Origin: JANQOZ01 sp045106555
GTDB taxonomy: Bacteria; Pseudomonadota; Gammaproteobacteria; Xanthomonadales; SZUA-38
Assembly: GCA_045106555.1 (NCBI GenBank)
Contig: JBGCET010000029.1
Location: 62,001-126,000, forward strand
Direction: 5' to 3'
Length of the DNA: 64,000 bases
The notes below the pieces were generated by a model. The model worked only from the letters and a program-made list of their open reading frames with translations, ran no database searches and had not been told where the DNA came from. This document shows positions 42,346-51,902 of the stretch, piece by piece. Made by a program: the position numbers and the translations under genes. Within the stretch, counting starts at the first letter, position 1. Each line of letters opens with the position of its first letter.

Positions 42346-43679
42346 ACCGCTGGTCCGACAGATTACCGCTGACGATTCGACCCTATTTTGAAGCCGGGCC
42401 GCTGGCAGCGTTTTTCCTGGGAGTATCGTCGGGATTTCCCTATGCATTAATTGGCGCGACACTCACTACGCGCTTAGCTCAAGATGGCATCGATAAACGC
42501 GCCGTCACGGCGTTCCTGCTGGCGTTTTTGGTTTATAACCTGAAATGGTTGTGGGCCTGGATGGTGGATTCCATCGAATTGCCGCTGCTGCGCCGGCTTG
42601 GGCAGCGGGTCTCCTGGCTGGTCTTCGCCGGGTTTTTGGTGATGTTGGCGGTCATCAACTTGGCCCTGGTAGATCCGAAAGCGAGTCTCCTGACCACCGC
42701 CTATGCGGCCGTTGCCGTTGGTATCGCGGGGGCGACGTTTGATATTGTGATTGATGGGTACCGAATCGAGCTCCTGTCAGCTCGACAGTTGGGGGTGGGG
42801 TCGGGAATGTCCCAATACGGCTGGCGAATCGGCTCGGCGGGTGCGGGGGCGTTAGCGCTGGTGATTGCCGCTCCCTATGGCTGGACCATGGCCTACGTGG
42901 CCTGCGCGGCCTTGGCTTTGCCAGCCATGCTCACTGGCCTGGTTATGGGGGAACCTGCTCAGCGCCGCTTGCCGGCCACTAAGTCTGGATTTGGCGCGCT
43001 GGCGCGGTCGGTGACTGAGCCGATGGCGGAATTTATCAAGCGCCGCGGCGCGCTGTTGATTCTGATCTTTATTCTTGTTCATAAAGTGGGCGACACCCTG
43101 GCGAACCTGACATTCAGGCTTTTATTTGACGACCTGGGGTTCAGCAACGAAGAAATTGCCCTATACGACGTTGGGGTGGGATTTTGGGCCTACCTTATTG
43201 GGATCTTCCTTGGAGGCGCCTTGTACACCCGGTTGGGTATGTCCAAGTCGGTCTTGATCAGCCTGGTATTGATGGCAGTCTCAAATTTCAGTTTCGCAGC
43301 CCTCGCCGCCGTCGGACACAGCAACATTGGTATGGCTGGCGCTATTGGTTTTGAAAATGTCGCCAGTGGAATAGGCGGTGTTGTGGTGGTAGCGTATTTT
43401 TCCGCTTTGTGTAACCTGCGTTACACGGCCTCGCAATACGCCTTGATATCGGCAGCTGCCAGCATCCTGGGCCGCCTGATTACCGGCACCACTGCGGGAT
43501 CATTAATCGAAGGTATGGGCTACGTAAACTTCTATCTGCTGACCACGGCTGCTGCGTTACCTGGCATTGTGCTTTTCGCCTTTCTCATTCGACGCGGTAT
43601 GGTGGATGAGGCAACGCTCATGGCAGATCGCGCAGCGCCGCCTGGTGAAACCTCTCAGGCGGGAAATACCAGTCCGTAA
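42342..43679 (+). CDS. AmpG-like MFS transporter
   Basis: A 445-aa, 12-helix major facilitator protein. The early GVSSGFPYALIGATLTTRLAQDGI and YNLKWLWAWMVDSI stretches are typical of the AmpG/acetyl-CoA transporter family; AmpG imports anhydro-muropeptides for recycling. The convergent neighbour anmK and, elsewhere in the window, mpl agree with this role. It starts at GTG 42342 inside the xth stop (GTGA), so the two are co-translated. The last 25 bp overlap the convergent anmK gene. Confidence 0.82.
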   Translation: MNRWSDRLPLTIRPYFEAGPLAAFFLGVSSGFPYALIGATLTTRLAQDGIDKRAVTAFLLAFLVYNLKWLWAWMVDSIELPLLRRLGQRVSWLVFAGFLVMLAVINLALVDPKASLLTTAYAAVAVGIAGATFDIVIDGYRIELLSARQLGVGSGMSQYGWRIGSAGAGALALVIAAPYGWTMAYVACAALALPAMLTGLVMGEPAQRRLPATKSGFGALARSVTEPMAEFIKRRGALLILIFILVHKVGDTLANLTFRLLFDDLGFSNEEIALYDVGVGFWAYLIGIFLGGALYTRLGMSKSVLISLVLMAVSNFSFAALAAVGHSNIGMAGAIGFENVASGIGGVVVVAYFSALCNLRYTASQYALISAAASILGRLITGTTAGSLIEGMGYVNFYLLTTAAALPGIVLFAFLIRRGMVDEATLMADRAAPPGETSQAGNTSP

Positions 43680-44770
43680 ACGTGAGCCCTCGCGCCAGTA
43701 ACGGATTCCAGGTTGGTTGTGCGTTGATGAACCGCCGCTTTGGCCAGTTGGGCAAAAAGCACCGCTTCGACCCAATCGGCTGAGATGCCGTGGTGATCAG
43801 TGGTGACGACGGTCACCCCTTCGCCCAGTCGTTTACGTATCCGGTCCATCAAATCGGTATTGCGCGCACCGCCGCCACAGACCAGCAGACGAGTGCAATC
43901 GGGCAACTGGTGCAGCATAGCCTCGCAGGCGGTATCGGCGGTGAGCTGAGAAAAGGTCGCCTGCAAGTCTTGCTGGGCGAACGCATCCAATGGTGTCGAC
44001 TTGCGGACCCAGTTGAGATGAAAGTACTCTCGCCCGGTACTTTTCGGCGGGTCCTTGCGGAAATAGGGGTCGGCTTTCAGCTTGTCCAGCAGCGCGGTTT
44101 GCACCGTTCCCGATTCGGCCCATTGGCCACCAACATCAAACGCCAGATTTTGAGCTTCACAAATCCACTCATCCATCAAACAGTTTCCCGGGCCACTATC
44201 AAACCCCCTGACGGGCTGTCCGCCACTCTTCGGAAGCAGCGTCAGGTTTCCTATTCCGCCCAGGTTCAGTACCGCCCTGGATTCATGCTTGCTGCGAAAA
44301 ATGGGCTCGTGCAGGGCCGGAGCCAGCGGTGCTCCCTGACCCCCCATCGCCACGTCTCGACGACGAAAGTCGGCCACTGTTGTAATACCGGTAATGTTGG
44401 CGATCAAATGGGGGTTGCCCAGCTGCAGCGTGCTGGATGGGGACAGGGTGGGGCCGTGGAATACGTTCTGACCATGACTTCCCAGGGCTCGCACATCGCT
44501 GGCTTTAACGTTATGGCGTTGCAGCAAACTTATGGCGGCGGTGGCAAAAGCGATCGCGATGCGAGAATCCAGGGTTGCGAGGTCTCCGGCGCTTAGCGCA
44601 GTGCCTTGACAGGTTTCTGCCACTCGCTGCCTGAGGTCGTCGTCATAGGGCCACGCGTCGGCGTCGATCAAACGGGGTTGCTGGTTGGACCAATCCACCA
44701 GCGCCACGTCAATGCCGTCCATACTGGTTCCCGAAATGAGCCCAAGGTATAGCTCCGGCTGAGCGGTCAT
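43655..44770 (-). CDS. anmK: anhydro-N-acetylmuramic acid kinase
   Basis: AnmK phosphorylates and opens 1,6-anhydro-MurNAc from recycled murein to MurNAc-6-P. In 371 residues I see GLISGTSMDGIDVALVD at 10-26, GSHGQNVFHGP, NLGGIGNLTLLP, DSGPGNCLMDEW and LLVCGGGARNTDLM. All are family motifs, and length matches E. coli (369). It follows the M23 peptidase gene by 10 bp, a usual pair in gammaproteobacteria. Confidence 0.96.
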   Translation of the reverse strand: MTAQPELYLGLISGTSMDGIDVALVDWSNQQPRLIDADAWPYDDDLRQRVAETCQGTALSAGDLATLDSRIAIAFATAAISLLQRHNVKASDVRALGSHGQNVFHGPTLSPSSTLQLGNPHLIANITGITTVADFRRRDVAMGGQGAPLAPALHEPIFRSKHESRAVLNLGGIGNLTLLPKSGGQPVRGFDSGPGNCLMDEWICEAQNLAFDVGGQWAESGTVQTALLDKLKADPYFRKDPPKSTGREYFHLNWVRKSTPLDAFAQQDLQATFSQLTADTACEAMLHQLPDCTRLLVCGGGARNTDLMDRIRKRLGEGVTVVTTDHHGISADWVEAVLFAQLAKAAVHQRTTNLESVTGARAHVYGLVFPA

Positions 44771-44780
44771 TGGCAGGACA

Positions 44781-46256
44781 CTAGTCCTTAAGCGCCAGCA
44801 GCGCTTTGCCCTGAATTAACTCCAATTGATTGAGCAGAGGCGCTGAAACCTGCTGGAACGCAGCCAGTTGGCGTTCAGGTAAAGGGTCTGCCTTCGGGAG
44901 GTCCACTGTCCGCGGGTTGCGGTGGACACCATTGACCAAGAATTCGTAGTGAAGATGAGGTGCCTGGGACATTCCCGTCGACCCCACATAGCCGATCACC
45001 TCCCCCTGTTTGACCCGCTGACCCTTTTTCACATTGCGTTTGGTGAAATGCAGATACTTGGTCACGATGTTGTTGCCGTGTTGAACAAAAACGTAATGGC
45101 CGTTGTATTTGTCATAGGCTGACGCTGTCACTTTGCCATGGCCAGCGGAAAAAACCGGTGTCCCAGAAGGCGCTCTATAGTCAGTGCCATTGTGCGGTTT
45201 TATGCGTTTTTGGATGGGGTGGAATCGACGAGGATTAAAGTTAGAGCTGATGTAGGAAAAATTCAGCGGTGCGCGAAGGAAAGCCTTGCGCATGTTGCGG
45301 CCGTCTGGAGAGAAATACTCTGTGCCGTTTTCGGTATTGAAACGCACGGCTTGAAATTTGTCGCCCTGATTCACAAATGTCGCAGCAACGATCTCTCCCG
45401 CGCGAAGGAATTCACCGTTTCGATAAACTTCCTCATAGATCAGATGAAACTCGTCTCCTGATCGAATATCCAGAACAAAGTCGACGTCCCAGCCAAACAA
45501 TCCAGCCATCTCCATGATCAGGCGATCGCTCAAGCCCGCCTCTCGTCCAGCCAGAAACAGCGAATCGGAAATGATGCCGCCCGTATGATGAAGCTGAGTG
45601 AGCAGGGATTCGCGCTGCAGCTCACTGACGAGTTTGTCATTCACCCGACTGACTCGCAGTCGTTCATCTTCGCTCAGCTGGTATTCGAGTGCTTTCAACC
45701 GGCCACCGGCATCGAGTTGAAATGCCAGTTGATCACCAGGGTAAATGCGGGTCAGGCGAGCCGTGTTGTCGTCTAAGTGTACAACTTCGTGCACCGTGCG
45801 AGGGCCCAGGTCCAAGCGTTGAAAAACGGCGGCCAGGGTGTCGCCCTTACCCACAGTTTGTACGTTCCAATTGTCCGTGTCCGCCGTTGGGGTCGGCGCG
45901 GGTGGTTCGGCCCTAGTGGGTACGGCAAGGGCAGAAGTTTGGCGTTGTTCTGCGACCTCGGCGATAGAACGGTCTGAAATAGCCTCAACGGTGAGTGACA
46001 GCAGTGGCAAGGCCATCAGGGCAAAACCCATCACCAGCCAGGCTCGACGGCTTCCCGGCAGTTGCCTCAGCCACCGGTGTGCGTCCTGTATGACCTTTTT
46101 GACATGGCTGTGTCCCCCCGTGGCCGTGGGTCCGGGCCGGTTTAAGGACGCGGGACGAAGCGACCGGCCAGCGCGCCGTTTTAGGGCACCTGCGGCTTTG
46201 CGCCTGCGGGAGGCCGCCGGTTTATGGTCGCGAGGAAAGTGAGGTCTAGAAGGCAC
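44781..46256 (-). CDS. M23 peptidase, MepM/YebA-like
   Basis: A 491-aa DD-endopeptidase type protein. One membrane helix (about 74-93) anchors it; a LysM/OapA-like part (about 130-210, VGKGDTLAAVFQRLDL, YPGDQLAFQL) binds murein, and a C-terminal M23 domain has HNGTDYRAPSGTPVFSAGHG and HLHYEFLVNG with the zinc residues. Such enzymes cut D-Ala-mDAP cross-links for wall growth. The GTG start at 46256 gives a 70-residue basic N-terminal extension; a shorter start is possible but I see no good one in frame. Confidence 0.88.
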   Translation of the reverse strand: MPSRPHFPRDHKPAASRRRKAAGALKRRAGRSLRPASLNRPGPTATGGHSHVKKVIQDAHRWLRQLPGSRRAWLVMGFALMALPLLSLTVEAISDRSIAEVAEQRQTSALAVPTRAEPPAPTPTADTDNWNVQTVGKGDTLAAVFQRLDLGPRTVHEVVHLDDNTARLTRIYPGDQLAFQLDAGGRLKALEYQLSEDERLRVSRVNDKLVSELQRESLLTQLHHTGGIISDSLFLAGREAGLSDRLIMEMAGLFGWDVDFVLDIRSGDEFHLIYEEVYRNGEFLRAGEIVAATFVNQGDKFQAVRFNTENGTEYFSPDGRNMRKAFLRAPLNFSYISSNFNPRRFHPIQKRIKPHNGTDYRAPSGTPVFSAGHGKVTASAYDKYNGHYVFVQHGNNIVTKYLHFTKRNVKKGQRVKQGEVIGYVGSTGMSQAPHLHYEFLVNGVHRNPRTVDLPKADPLPERQLAAFQQVSAPLLNQLELIQGKALLALKD

Positions 46257-46402
46257 GGGATGAGTCCATTTTGACCGCTAAGATAGCTTTGCTGCCCCAT
46301 AGCGTCAATTTGCGCCCCTCACGAGTGCTGAGGGTGTGTGGCACCCAAGTAGTATTCACTCGCAAAGGATGGTTTGCCGGGCCCAAAGTTCGGTATGATG
46401 CG

Positions 46403-46437
46403 CGGCGGCTGCCTGGCAACTCTGGACGCCGTTTTTT
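46403..46437 (+). terminator. weak terminator-like hairpin before gcvPB
   Basis: CGGCG (46403-46407) pairs with CGCCG (46427-46431) with a 19-nt loop, followed by six T. The stem is short. It lies in the leader of gcvPB, 32 bp before ATG, so an attenuator is possible. I found no glycine riboswitch core around it. Confidence 0.25.
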
Positions 46438-46469
46438 GGGCTCTTTACCCCACAGGAAACCCGCAAAAT

Positions 46470-47930
46470 ATGTTGATTTTCGACCATAGTGCCAACGGCC
46501 GACAAGCGAGTGCCCAACACCCGCTGTCAGTAGACTTGGGTGACGACATCCCCGCAACGGCACTGCGCACATCTTCAGCGGCCCTGCCTCAGGTCTCGGA
46601 ACTGCAGGTGGTTCGTCACTACACCCGACTTTCCCAAAAGAATTTCTCCATTGACACCCAGTTCTATCCGTTGGGTTCCTGCACCATGAAATACAATCCC
46701 AGAGCATGCAACCGGCTCGCGATGCTGGACGGGTTTCTGGGCAGGCATCCAGCGGCTCCGATCTCGTTGTCTCAAGGCTTTCTGGGGGCGATGCACCAGC
46801 TGCAGGAAATTCTGGCTGAGGTCACGGGTATGCGCGGCGTGTCGTTAACGCCGATGGCAGGGGCTCAGGGCGAGTTTACTGGTGTCGCCATGATACGGGC
46901 CTATCATCAGGCTCGCGGGGATCTGGACACCCGTACAGAAATTATTGTTCCCGATGCCGCCCACGGCACCAATCCGGCCACCGCCATCATGTGTGGATTC
47001 AAAGTCAGGGAGATTCCAACCGCCGCCGACGGAGACGTGGATTTCGCCGCTCTGGAGCAGGCGTTGGGACCGCAAACGGCAGGTATCATGCTGACCAACC
47101 CGTCGACGTTGGGGGTGTTTGAACGGCGGATCAAAGAAATTGCCGACCGCGTACATGAGGCAGGCGGATTGCTTTATTACGACGGCGCAAATCTGAACGC
47201 GATTCTTGGAAAGGCTCGGCCTGGCGATATGGGCTTTGACGCGATCCATATGAATCTGCACAAGACCTTTTCCACCCCTCACGGTGGCGGTGGGCCTGGT
47301 GCGGGAGCTGTTGGCGTCTCGGAACGACTATTACCCTATTTGCCCATTCCGATGGTGGGGCAGGGTCCAGACCAGAGTTTTCACTGGCTGGATGAAAACG
47401 ATTGTCCTGAATCGATTGGCAGACTGTCGGGGTTCGCCGGCAATGCAGGAGTGCTGCTGAGAGCCCTGATTTATGCGCTAATGCTGGGCCGCCAGGGCAT
47501 GCCACGAGTGGCAGAATTCGCAACGCTCAACGCCAATTATCTCGCCGCGAGATTGGCCAAGGAAGGATTTACTCTGGCCTTCCCAACACGCCGGGCCAGT
47601 CACGAGTTTATTGTGACGTTGAAGCGGGAGGCTAAAGAGTTTGGCCTCACCGCTACCGAGCTATCGAAAATGTTGCTGGACAAAGATTTTCACGCTCCCA
47701 CCAACTATTTCCCTTTGTTGGTGCCTGAATGTCAGCTGATTGAACCCACAGAGACCGAAAGCCGAGAGGTCTTGGACAAATTTATTGCCGCCATGGTTGA
47801 GATCCGCGACAGCGCTATTGCCGACCCCGAGCGGGCAAAAGGGGCTCCATACACCATGCCGGTTCGACGCCTGGACGACGTGAAGGCGGCGCGCCAGCTG
47901 GATCTTACTTATCAAAGTAAGACGGGCTAG
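46470..47930 (+). CDS. gcvPB: glycine dehydrogenase (decarboxylating) subunit 2
   Basis: GcvPB is the C-terminal half of the P-protein of the glycine cleavage system, in organisms where P is split in two. From ATG 46470, with AGGA upstream, it is 486 aa. PLP lysine Lys265 is in MNLHKTFSTPHGGGGPGAG; SLTPMAGAQGEFTG and PDAAHGTNPATA are also typical. No gcvPA, gcvH or gcvT lies near, although GcvPA normally precedes it. It therefore needs a partner subunit encoded elsewhere. Confidence 0.93.
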   Translation: MLIFDHSANGRQASAQHPLSVDLGDDIPATALRTSSAALPQVSELQVVRHYTRLSQKNFSIDTQFYPLGSCTMKYNPRACNRLAMLDGFLGRHPAAPISLSQGFLGAMHQLQEILAEVTGMRGVSLTPMAGAQGEFTGVAMIRAYHQARGDLDTRTEIIVPDAAHGTNPATAIMCGFKVREIPTAADGDVDFAALEQALGPQTAGIMLTNPSTLGVFERRIKEIADRVHEAGGLLYYDGANLNAILGKARPGDMGFDAIHMNLHKTFSTPHGGGGPGAGAVGVSERLLPYLPIPMVGQGPDQSFHWLDENDCPESIGRLSGFAGNAGVLLRALIYALMLGRQGMPRVAEFATLNANYLAARLAKEGFTLAFPTRRASHEFIVTLKREAKEFGLTATELSKMLLDKDFHAPTNYFPLLVPECQLIEPTETESREVLDKFIAAMVEIRDSAIADPERAKGAPYTMPVRRLDDVKAARQLDLTYQSKTG

Positions 47931-47943
47931 CGTGGGGGTGTTG

Positions 47944-50433
47944 CTAGTGCCCTTGGCGAAGGGTGACCATAGGCGGGGTTCGCAGCACACTTCGTGAACC
48001 CAAAAGTCCGGTGGTTCCAATGCATACGCCGCCCAAAACTAGCCCCAATGCTGGCAGCCACCAAGACACCTGATACGCTATTTCAAAGACTTCTCTCGCC
48101 AGCAGGGCGCCGGCGCCCAGAGCAGCAATGGCTGCTAACAGTCCGGCTACCGCGCCGATCGTGGCAAATTCGGAAAAAATCGCCGACCGCAGCTGCCGGG
48201 ATGAACCTCCTAGCGTGCGCATGACGGCCCCCTCATGTTGACGTTGACTGAGACCTGCACTGAGCGCTGCCAATAAAACAACCACCCCCGCCAGCAGGGT
48301 AAATACAAACACTACCTGAACGGTTAGCGACACTCGTTCGATCATGTCTCTGACTTTGTTCATCAGCGTGCCGACATCAATCACCGAGACATTCGGGACC
48401 TGTCGCACCAAGTCGGCGACCACGGAAAATTGACCTTCGGGGAGAAACAGGCTGCTGATGAATGTATGAGGGAAGCTCTCTGTGATTGCAGAGCTGAAAG
48501 TAATAAAGAAATTGGGCTGAAAACTGTCCCAATCCACCGTACGGATAGAACTCACTGTGCCGGTAATCTCAATCGCGCCAGCGCTGAATGTCAGGCGATC
48601 ACCCAGGGCAAGACCCATGGACTCGCTCCAGGATTGGGCAAGGGATATTTGTGGGCCCTCAATGGCAGGATCCTGCCACTGTCCCTGAACGATGGTGTTG
48701 CCAACGGACAGCTCATCGCTCCAGGAAATATTCATGTTGCCGTCGATCCGTCGGCGAGCTCGTGGGGTGGGTAGGGATTGCGCGCTGGGGGATTTGTCAT
48801 TGATGGCGGTCAACCGGGTGACTGCCAGGGGAAACAGCCCCTGGGTATCTGCATTATTACGTTCGAAATGCTCGCCGATGGTGTCCACCTGATCTGGTTG
48901 GACATTAATCAGAAAAAAGTTAGGCGCATTGGCGGGCAATGTATTTCGCCATCCGGTCATGAGGTCGCGTTGGACCACGCCCAGCAGAAAAATTGCGGTC
49001 AGCCCCAGCCCCAGGCCCGCTACCTGCATCAGCACCCCCCGATTGCGGCGGGCCAGGTTGGCAATGCCGTAACGCCAGCCCAGGGTGCCGCCTTTGGCGA
49101 GTCGTCGCGCTAGCCGAATCAGGCCATACGCTCCGCCGGCCAAGAGTAGTCCTGCACCCAGCGAGGCACCAGCCATGACGGCACCCAGCTTGATATCTGA
49201 GGACAACCACCAGATTAACCCCAGCGAAAAAATCACCACAATTACATCGTTGGTGAACTGGCTTGCCGGGGCATTCCCCATTTGTCGGTTCAGCACTCTG
49301 ACAGGTGGCACCCGGCGCAGACGAAGCAGCGGCGGGAGACCGTACCCCAGCAGCGTCAGCAGGCCAATACCGGTCGCAATCATTGCGGGGCGGGGCCCTG
49401 CCTGAGGTACCGCCGCTGGCAACAGGTCGCCCAAAGAACCGATCAGCAGCTGTTGTGAGGCATAGCCAATGGCGGCTCCCAGCAGCAGCGCTGGCAGTGC
49501 GGTCCACAGTAGTACCAGTGAAAACGCATAGATGACGTCCGCCTGTCGGCTGCCCAGGCAGCGCAAAATGGCGACGGTGTCCAGATGACGTTCAACAAAC
49601 TGTCGCACCGCGATGACAATCGCGATACCCGCCAACAAAACCGCGGTGAGGGCGGCCAGCATCAAAAACTGATTGGCCCGATCCAATGCACGGCCGATTT
49701 GTTGTTGAGAATCTGCCAAGGTTTGGATGGACTCACCGGCATTCAGCTTGGGTTTCAGCCAGCCGGAAAACGCCTCAACATCCGCCGGGTCACCGGCGAT
49801 CAGTTGACGATACTGAACCCGGGCCCCTGGCCCAAGAAGCCCGGCCTTCTCAATCGACTCAAAGGCCAACATTACCCGGGGGGCCAGATTGAATACGCCA
49901 CCGCCAGCGTCTGGTTCCAGTGCGATGGTCTGGGTGGCGGAAAACTGGCTGTCGCCCAGTTCGAGGAGCTGGCCGGCCTCAAGCCCAAGTTCCGCCAACA
50001 CCCGTGGGTCAACCCAGGCCTCATTGGCGTCGGGTATGCCTACCGCAACGCTGGTTGCACCATAGCTCTCTTGAGCAACCTCCAGCTTACCCCGCAGCGG
50101 ATATCCGGAACTGACACCTTTGACCTGAACCAACAAAGACCCGTTTTCGCTAAAGGCTACGGTGGGGAACTCAATGGTCAGCGCACTGCTAAGGCCTCGG
50201 CGCTCGGCTTCGTCAGCCCATTGGGGATTGACCACCTGGCGGGATTGAATGACCAGGTCGGCGGCCAACAACTCGTTCGCGCCCTGGGTCAGCGCTTTTC
50301 TGACGCGCTCAGAAAAAGCCCCTACTGAGGTGAGTGCGGCTGCCGAAACGGTAAGAGCAAGCGCCAGTGCCCGCAGCTCTCCGGCACGCCATTCGCGGCG
50401 AACCTGACGCAGCGAAAATCGGACGATTTTCAC
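47944..50433 (-). CDS. YbbP-like ABC transporter permease
   Basis: From GTG 50433 the product is 829 aa with two FtsX-type permease units: membrane helix near residue 20-40, a large periplasmic part, helix clusters near 240-400, a second periplasmic part, and final helices (QRQHEGAVMRTLGGSSRQL motif before them). FtsX/MacB-like permeases of this kind work with YbbA-type ATPases in envelope lipid or lipoprotein handling. The GTGA overlap with the ATPase stop proves an operon. Cargo unknown. Confidence 0.88.
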   Translation of the reverse strand: MKIVRFSLRQVRREWRAGELRALALALTVSAAALTSVGAFSERVRKALTQGANELLAADLVIQSRQVVNPQWADEAERRGLSSALTIEFPTVAFSENGSLLVQVKGVSSGYPLRGKLEVAQESYGATSVAVGIPDANEAWVDPRVLAELGLEAGQLLELGDSQFSATQTIALEPDAGGGVFNLAPRVMLAFESIEKAGLLGPGARVQYRQLIAGDPADVEAFSGWLKPKLNAGESIQTLADSQQQIGRALDRANQFLMLAALTAVLLAGIAIVIAVRQFVERHLDTVAILRCLGSRQADVIYAFSLVLLWTALPALLLGAAIGYASQQLLIGSLGDLLPAAVPQAGPRPAMIATGIGLLTLLGYGLPPLLRLRRVPPVRVLNRQMGNAPASQFTNDVIVVIFSLGLIWWLSSDIKLGAVMAGASLGAGLLLAGGAYGLIRLARRLAKGGTLGWRYGIANLARRNRGVLMQVAGLGLGLTAIFLLGVVQRDLMTGWRNTLPANAPNFFLINVQPDQVDTIGEHFERNNADTQGLFPLAVTRLTAINDKSPSAQSLPTPRARRRIDGNMNISWSDELSVGNTIVQGQWQDPAIEGPQISLAQSWSESMGLALGDRLTFSAGAIEITGTVSSIRTVDWDSFQPNFFITFSSAITESFPHTFISSLFLPEGQFSVVADLVRQVPNVSVIDVGTLMNKVRDMIERVSLTVQVVFVFTLLAGVVVLLAALSAGLSQRQHEGAVMRTLGGSSRQLRSAIFSEFATIGAVAGLLAAIAALGAGALLAREVFEIAYQVSWWLPALGLVLGGVCIGTTGLLGSRSVLRTPPMVTLRQGH

Positions 50434-51128
50434 GAGTCTGCGACCGCCACATTCTGGGCTTGAATCCGTCCGGCCTCCAGCCGAATCACCTTGTCGCAAC
50501 GGTTGGCAAGTCGCTCTTCATGAGTAACCAGGATTAACGCGGTGCCGGCCTGCTGATTGAGTTCAAACAACAGATCGGTTATGTCTTTTCCTGTTGCGCT
50601 GTCAAGGTTTCCGGTAGGTTCATCGGCGAACAAGACTTGCGGTGTGCCCGCGTAGGCTCTGGCGATGGCTACTCGTTGCTTTTCTCCGCCAGAGAGCTGG
50701 TTTGGATAGTGATCGAGCCGATCGCCCAGTCCGACTCGGTTGAGTATTTCCGCTGCCTGAGGTTTTTCGTTGCCGCTGCCATCCAGTTCCAGTGGCAACA
50801 TGACGTTTTCCAATGCGGTGAGGCTGTCGAGCAAGTGAAAGGACTGAAAAACAAACCCAACCGATCGCCCCCGCAAGGCGGCCCGCTCATCTTCGGACAT
50901 TTCGGTCAGCGCGTTGTCCAACAGACTGATGCGGCCGCTGGAAGGCTGATCCAATCCGGCGAGCAAGCCCAGCAGCGTCGTTTTGCCAGACCCTGATGGA
51001 CCTACAATAGCGATGGACTGGGAGCGATCGATCTCAAGACTCGTGGGATGCAGAATGGTCAACTGGCCGCCTGGCCCATCAACCACTTTACTTATATCCT
51101 TGGCAGCTAATATGTTACGACTTTCCAC
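50430..51128 (-). CDS. ybbA: YbbA-like ABC transporter ATP-binding protein
   Basis: A 232-aa ABC ATPase: Walker A GPSGSGKTT (43-51), LSGGEKQRVAIARA signature, Walker B LFADEPTGNLDS and the H-loop VTHEE. It is of the MacB/LolD/YbbA class that partners large FtsX-like permeases. It begins at GTG 51128, and its first 17 bp overlap the start of the divergent esterase gene, the usual tesA-ybbA junction. Confidence 0.92.
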   Translation of the reverse strand: MESRNILAAKDISKVVDGPGGQLTILHPTSLEIDRSQSIAIVGPSGSGKTTLLGLLAGLDQPSSGRISLLDNALTEMSEDERAALRGRSVGFVFQSFHLLDSLTALENVMLPLELDGSGNEKPQAAEILNRVGLGDRLDHYPNQLSGGEKQRVAIARAYAGTPQVLFADEPTGNLDSATGKDITDLLFELNQQAGTALILVTHEERLANRCDKVIRLEAGRIQAQNVAVADS

Positions 51129-51780
51129 TCAATTTTCTCTGTTGTTAGCGGCGCTTCTGGTGATCGCCACAGCGACTGCGTTGCGCGTTGATGCACTGGA
51201 GGCTACGGATGTCCCCGATCCTCGGCCAATTATGGTTTTGGGCGACAGCCTGAGTGCTGCATATAACCTCCCACTGGGAGACGGTTGGGTCGACCTGTTG
51301 GCCACGGACCTTAGCCCCTGTGGGGTGCCGGTTGTCAACGCCAGCATCAGTGGCGACACGTCGGCTGGCGGACAGGCAAGACTACCTGAGCTGTTAGACA
51401 GGCACCATCCGTCTATCGTCGTGGTGGAATTAGGTGGCAATGACGGTCTCCGGGGCCTTTCCACCGCTCGTTTGTACGAAAATTTGCGTGATATTGCGGT
51501 GAAGTCCCAAGCGGCAGGAGCCTCGGTTGTGCTAGCAGGCATGCAGATCCCTGGCAACTATGGGGCACGTTATCGGAAAAACTTTGCCGAGATTTATCGT
51601 CGTCTGTCTGAAGACCTGGGCCTGACGCTAATTCCCTTCCTGCTTGAGGGCGTGGCGCTGGAGCCTGGAATGATCCAGGGCGACGGAATTCACCCAACAT
51701 CGGCCGCGCAACCGCTGATTCGCGATACGGTTCTGCCGTTTTTGCTAAGCGCTGGTCTGAAAGCTGAGTGCGACCGCTGA
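51112..51780 (+). CDS. tesA: TesA-like SGNH esterase/lysophospholipase
   Basis: A 222-aa periplasmic hydrolase from ATG 51112 with a signal sequence (hydrophobic 8-24) and the GDSL/SGNH blocks: block I GDSLSA with nucleophile Ser46, Gly and Asn of the oxyanion hole in GGND (108-111), and Asp191/His194 in GDGIHP. E. coli TesA is thioesterase I, protease I and lysophospholipase L1. Its start overlaps the divergent ybbA start by 17 bp, so each promoter must lie inside the other gene. Confidence 0.92.
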   Translation: MLRLSTQFSLLLAALLVIATATALRVDALEATDVPDPRPIMVLGDSLSAAYNLPLGDGWVDLLATDLSPCGVPVVNASISGDTSAGGQARLPELLDRHHPSIVVVELGGNDGLRGLSTARLYENLRDIAVKSQAAGASVVLAGMQIPGNYGARYRKNFAEIYRRLSEDLGLTLIPFLLEGVALEPGMIQGDGIHPTSAAQPLIRDTVLPFLLSAGLKAECDR

Positions 51781-51856
51781 GGGTTAGGGCTCTCGCTGGG
51801 TTGATGGCGACAAAACGCTGGCGTGAGCTTCACGCGTCCATCATCTTCACGTTCTT

Positions 51857-51862
51857 TATAAT
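51857..51862 (+). promoter_or_regulatory. -10 element of the two-component operon
   Basis: A perfect TATAAT occurs 41 bp before the response-regulator ATG; no good -35 is visible at 16-18 bp. A GCGTGA/TCACGC palindrome (51821-51835, three-base centre) lies about 22 bp further upstream and could be an activator site or the tesA terminator. Confidence 0.35.
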
Positions 51863-51902
51863 TTGGCCCAAGAACAATCAGAATTAACACGGAGCAGGAT
51901 CC

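Noticed and set aside
43790..44596. A 268-codon open frame on the plus strand
   Set aside because: It is the antisense shadow of anmK and has no recognisable domain or ribosome site.
46257..46469. Glycine riboswitch before gcvPB
   Set aside because: I searched the leader for the conserved tandem aptamer core and found none; only a weak hairpin with six T is present.
49585..50328. A 247-codon open frame on the plus strand
   Set aside because: It lies antisense to the YbbP-like permease; the permease frame has clear membrane helices and an operon overlap.
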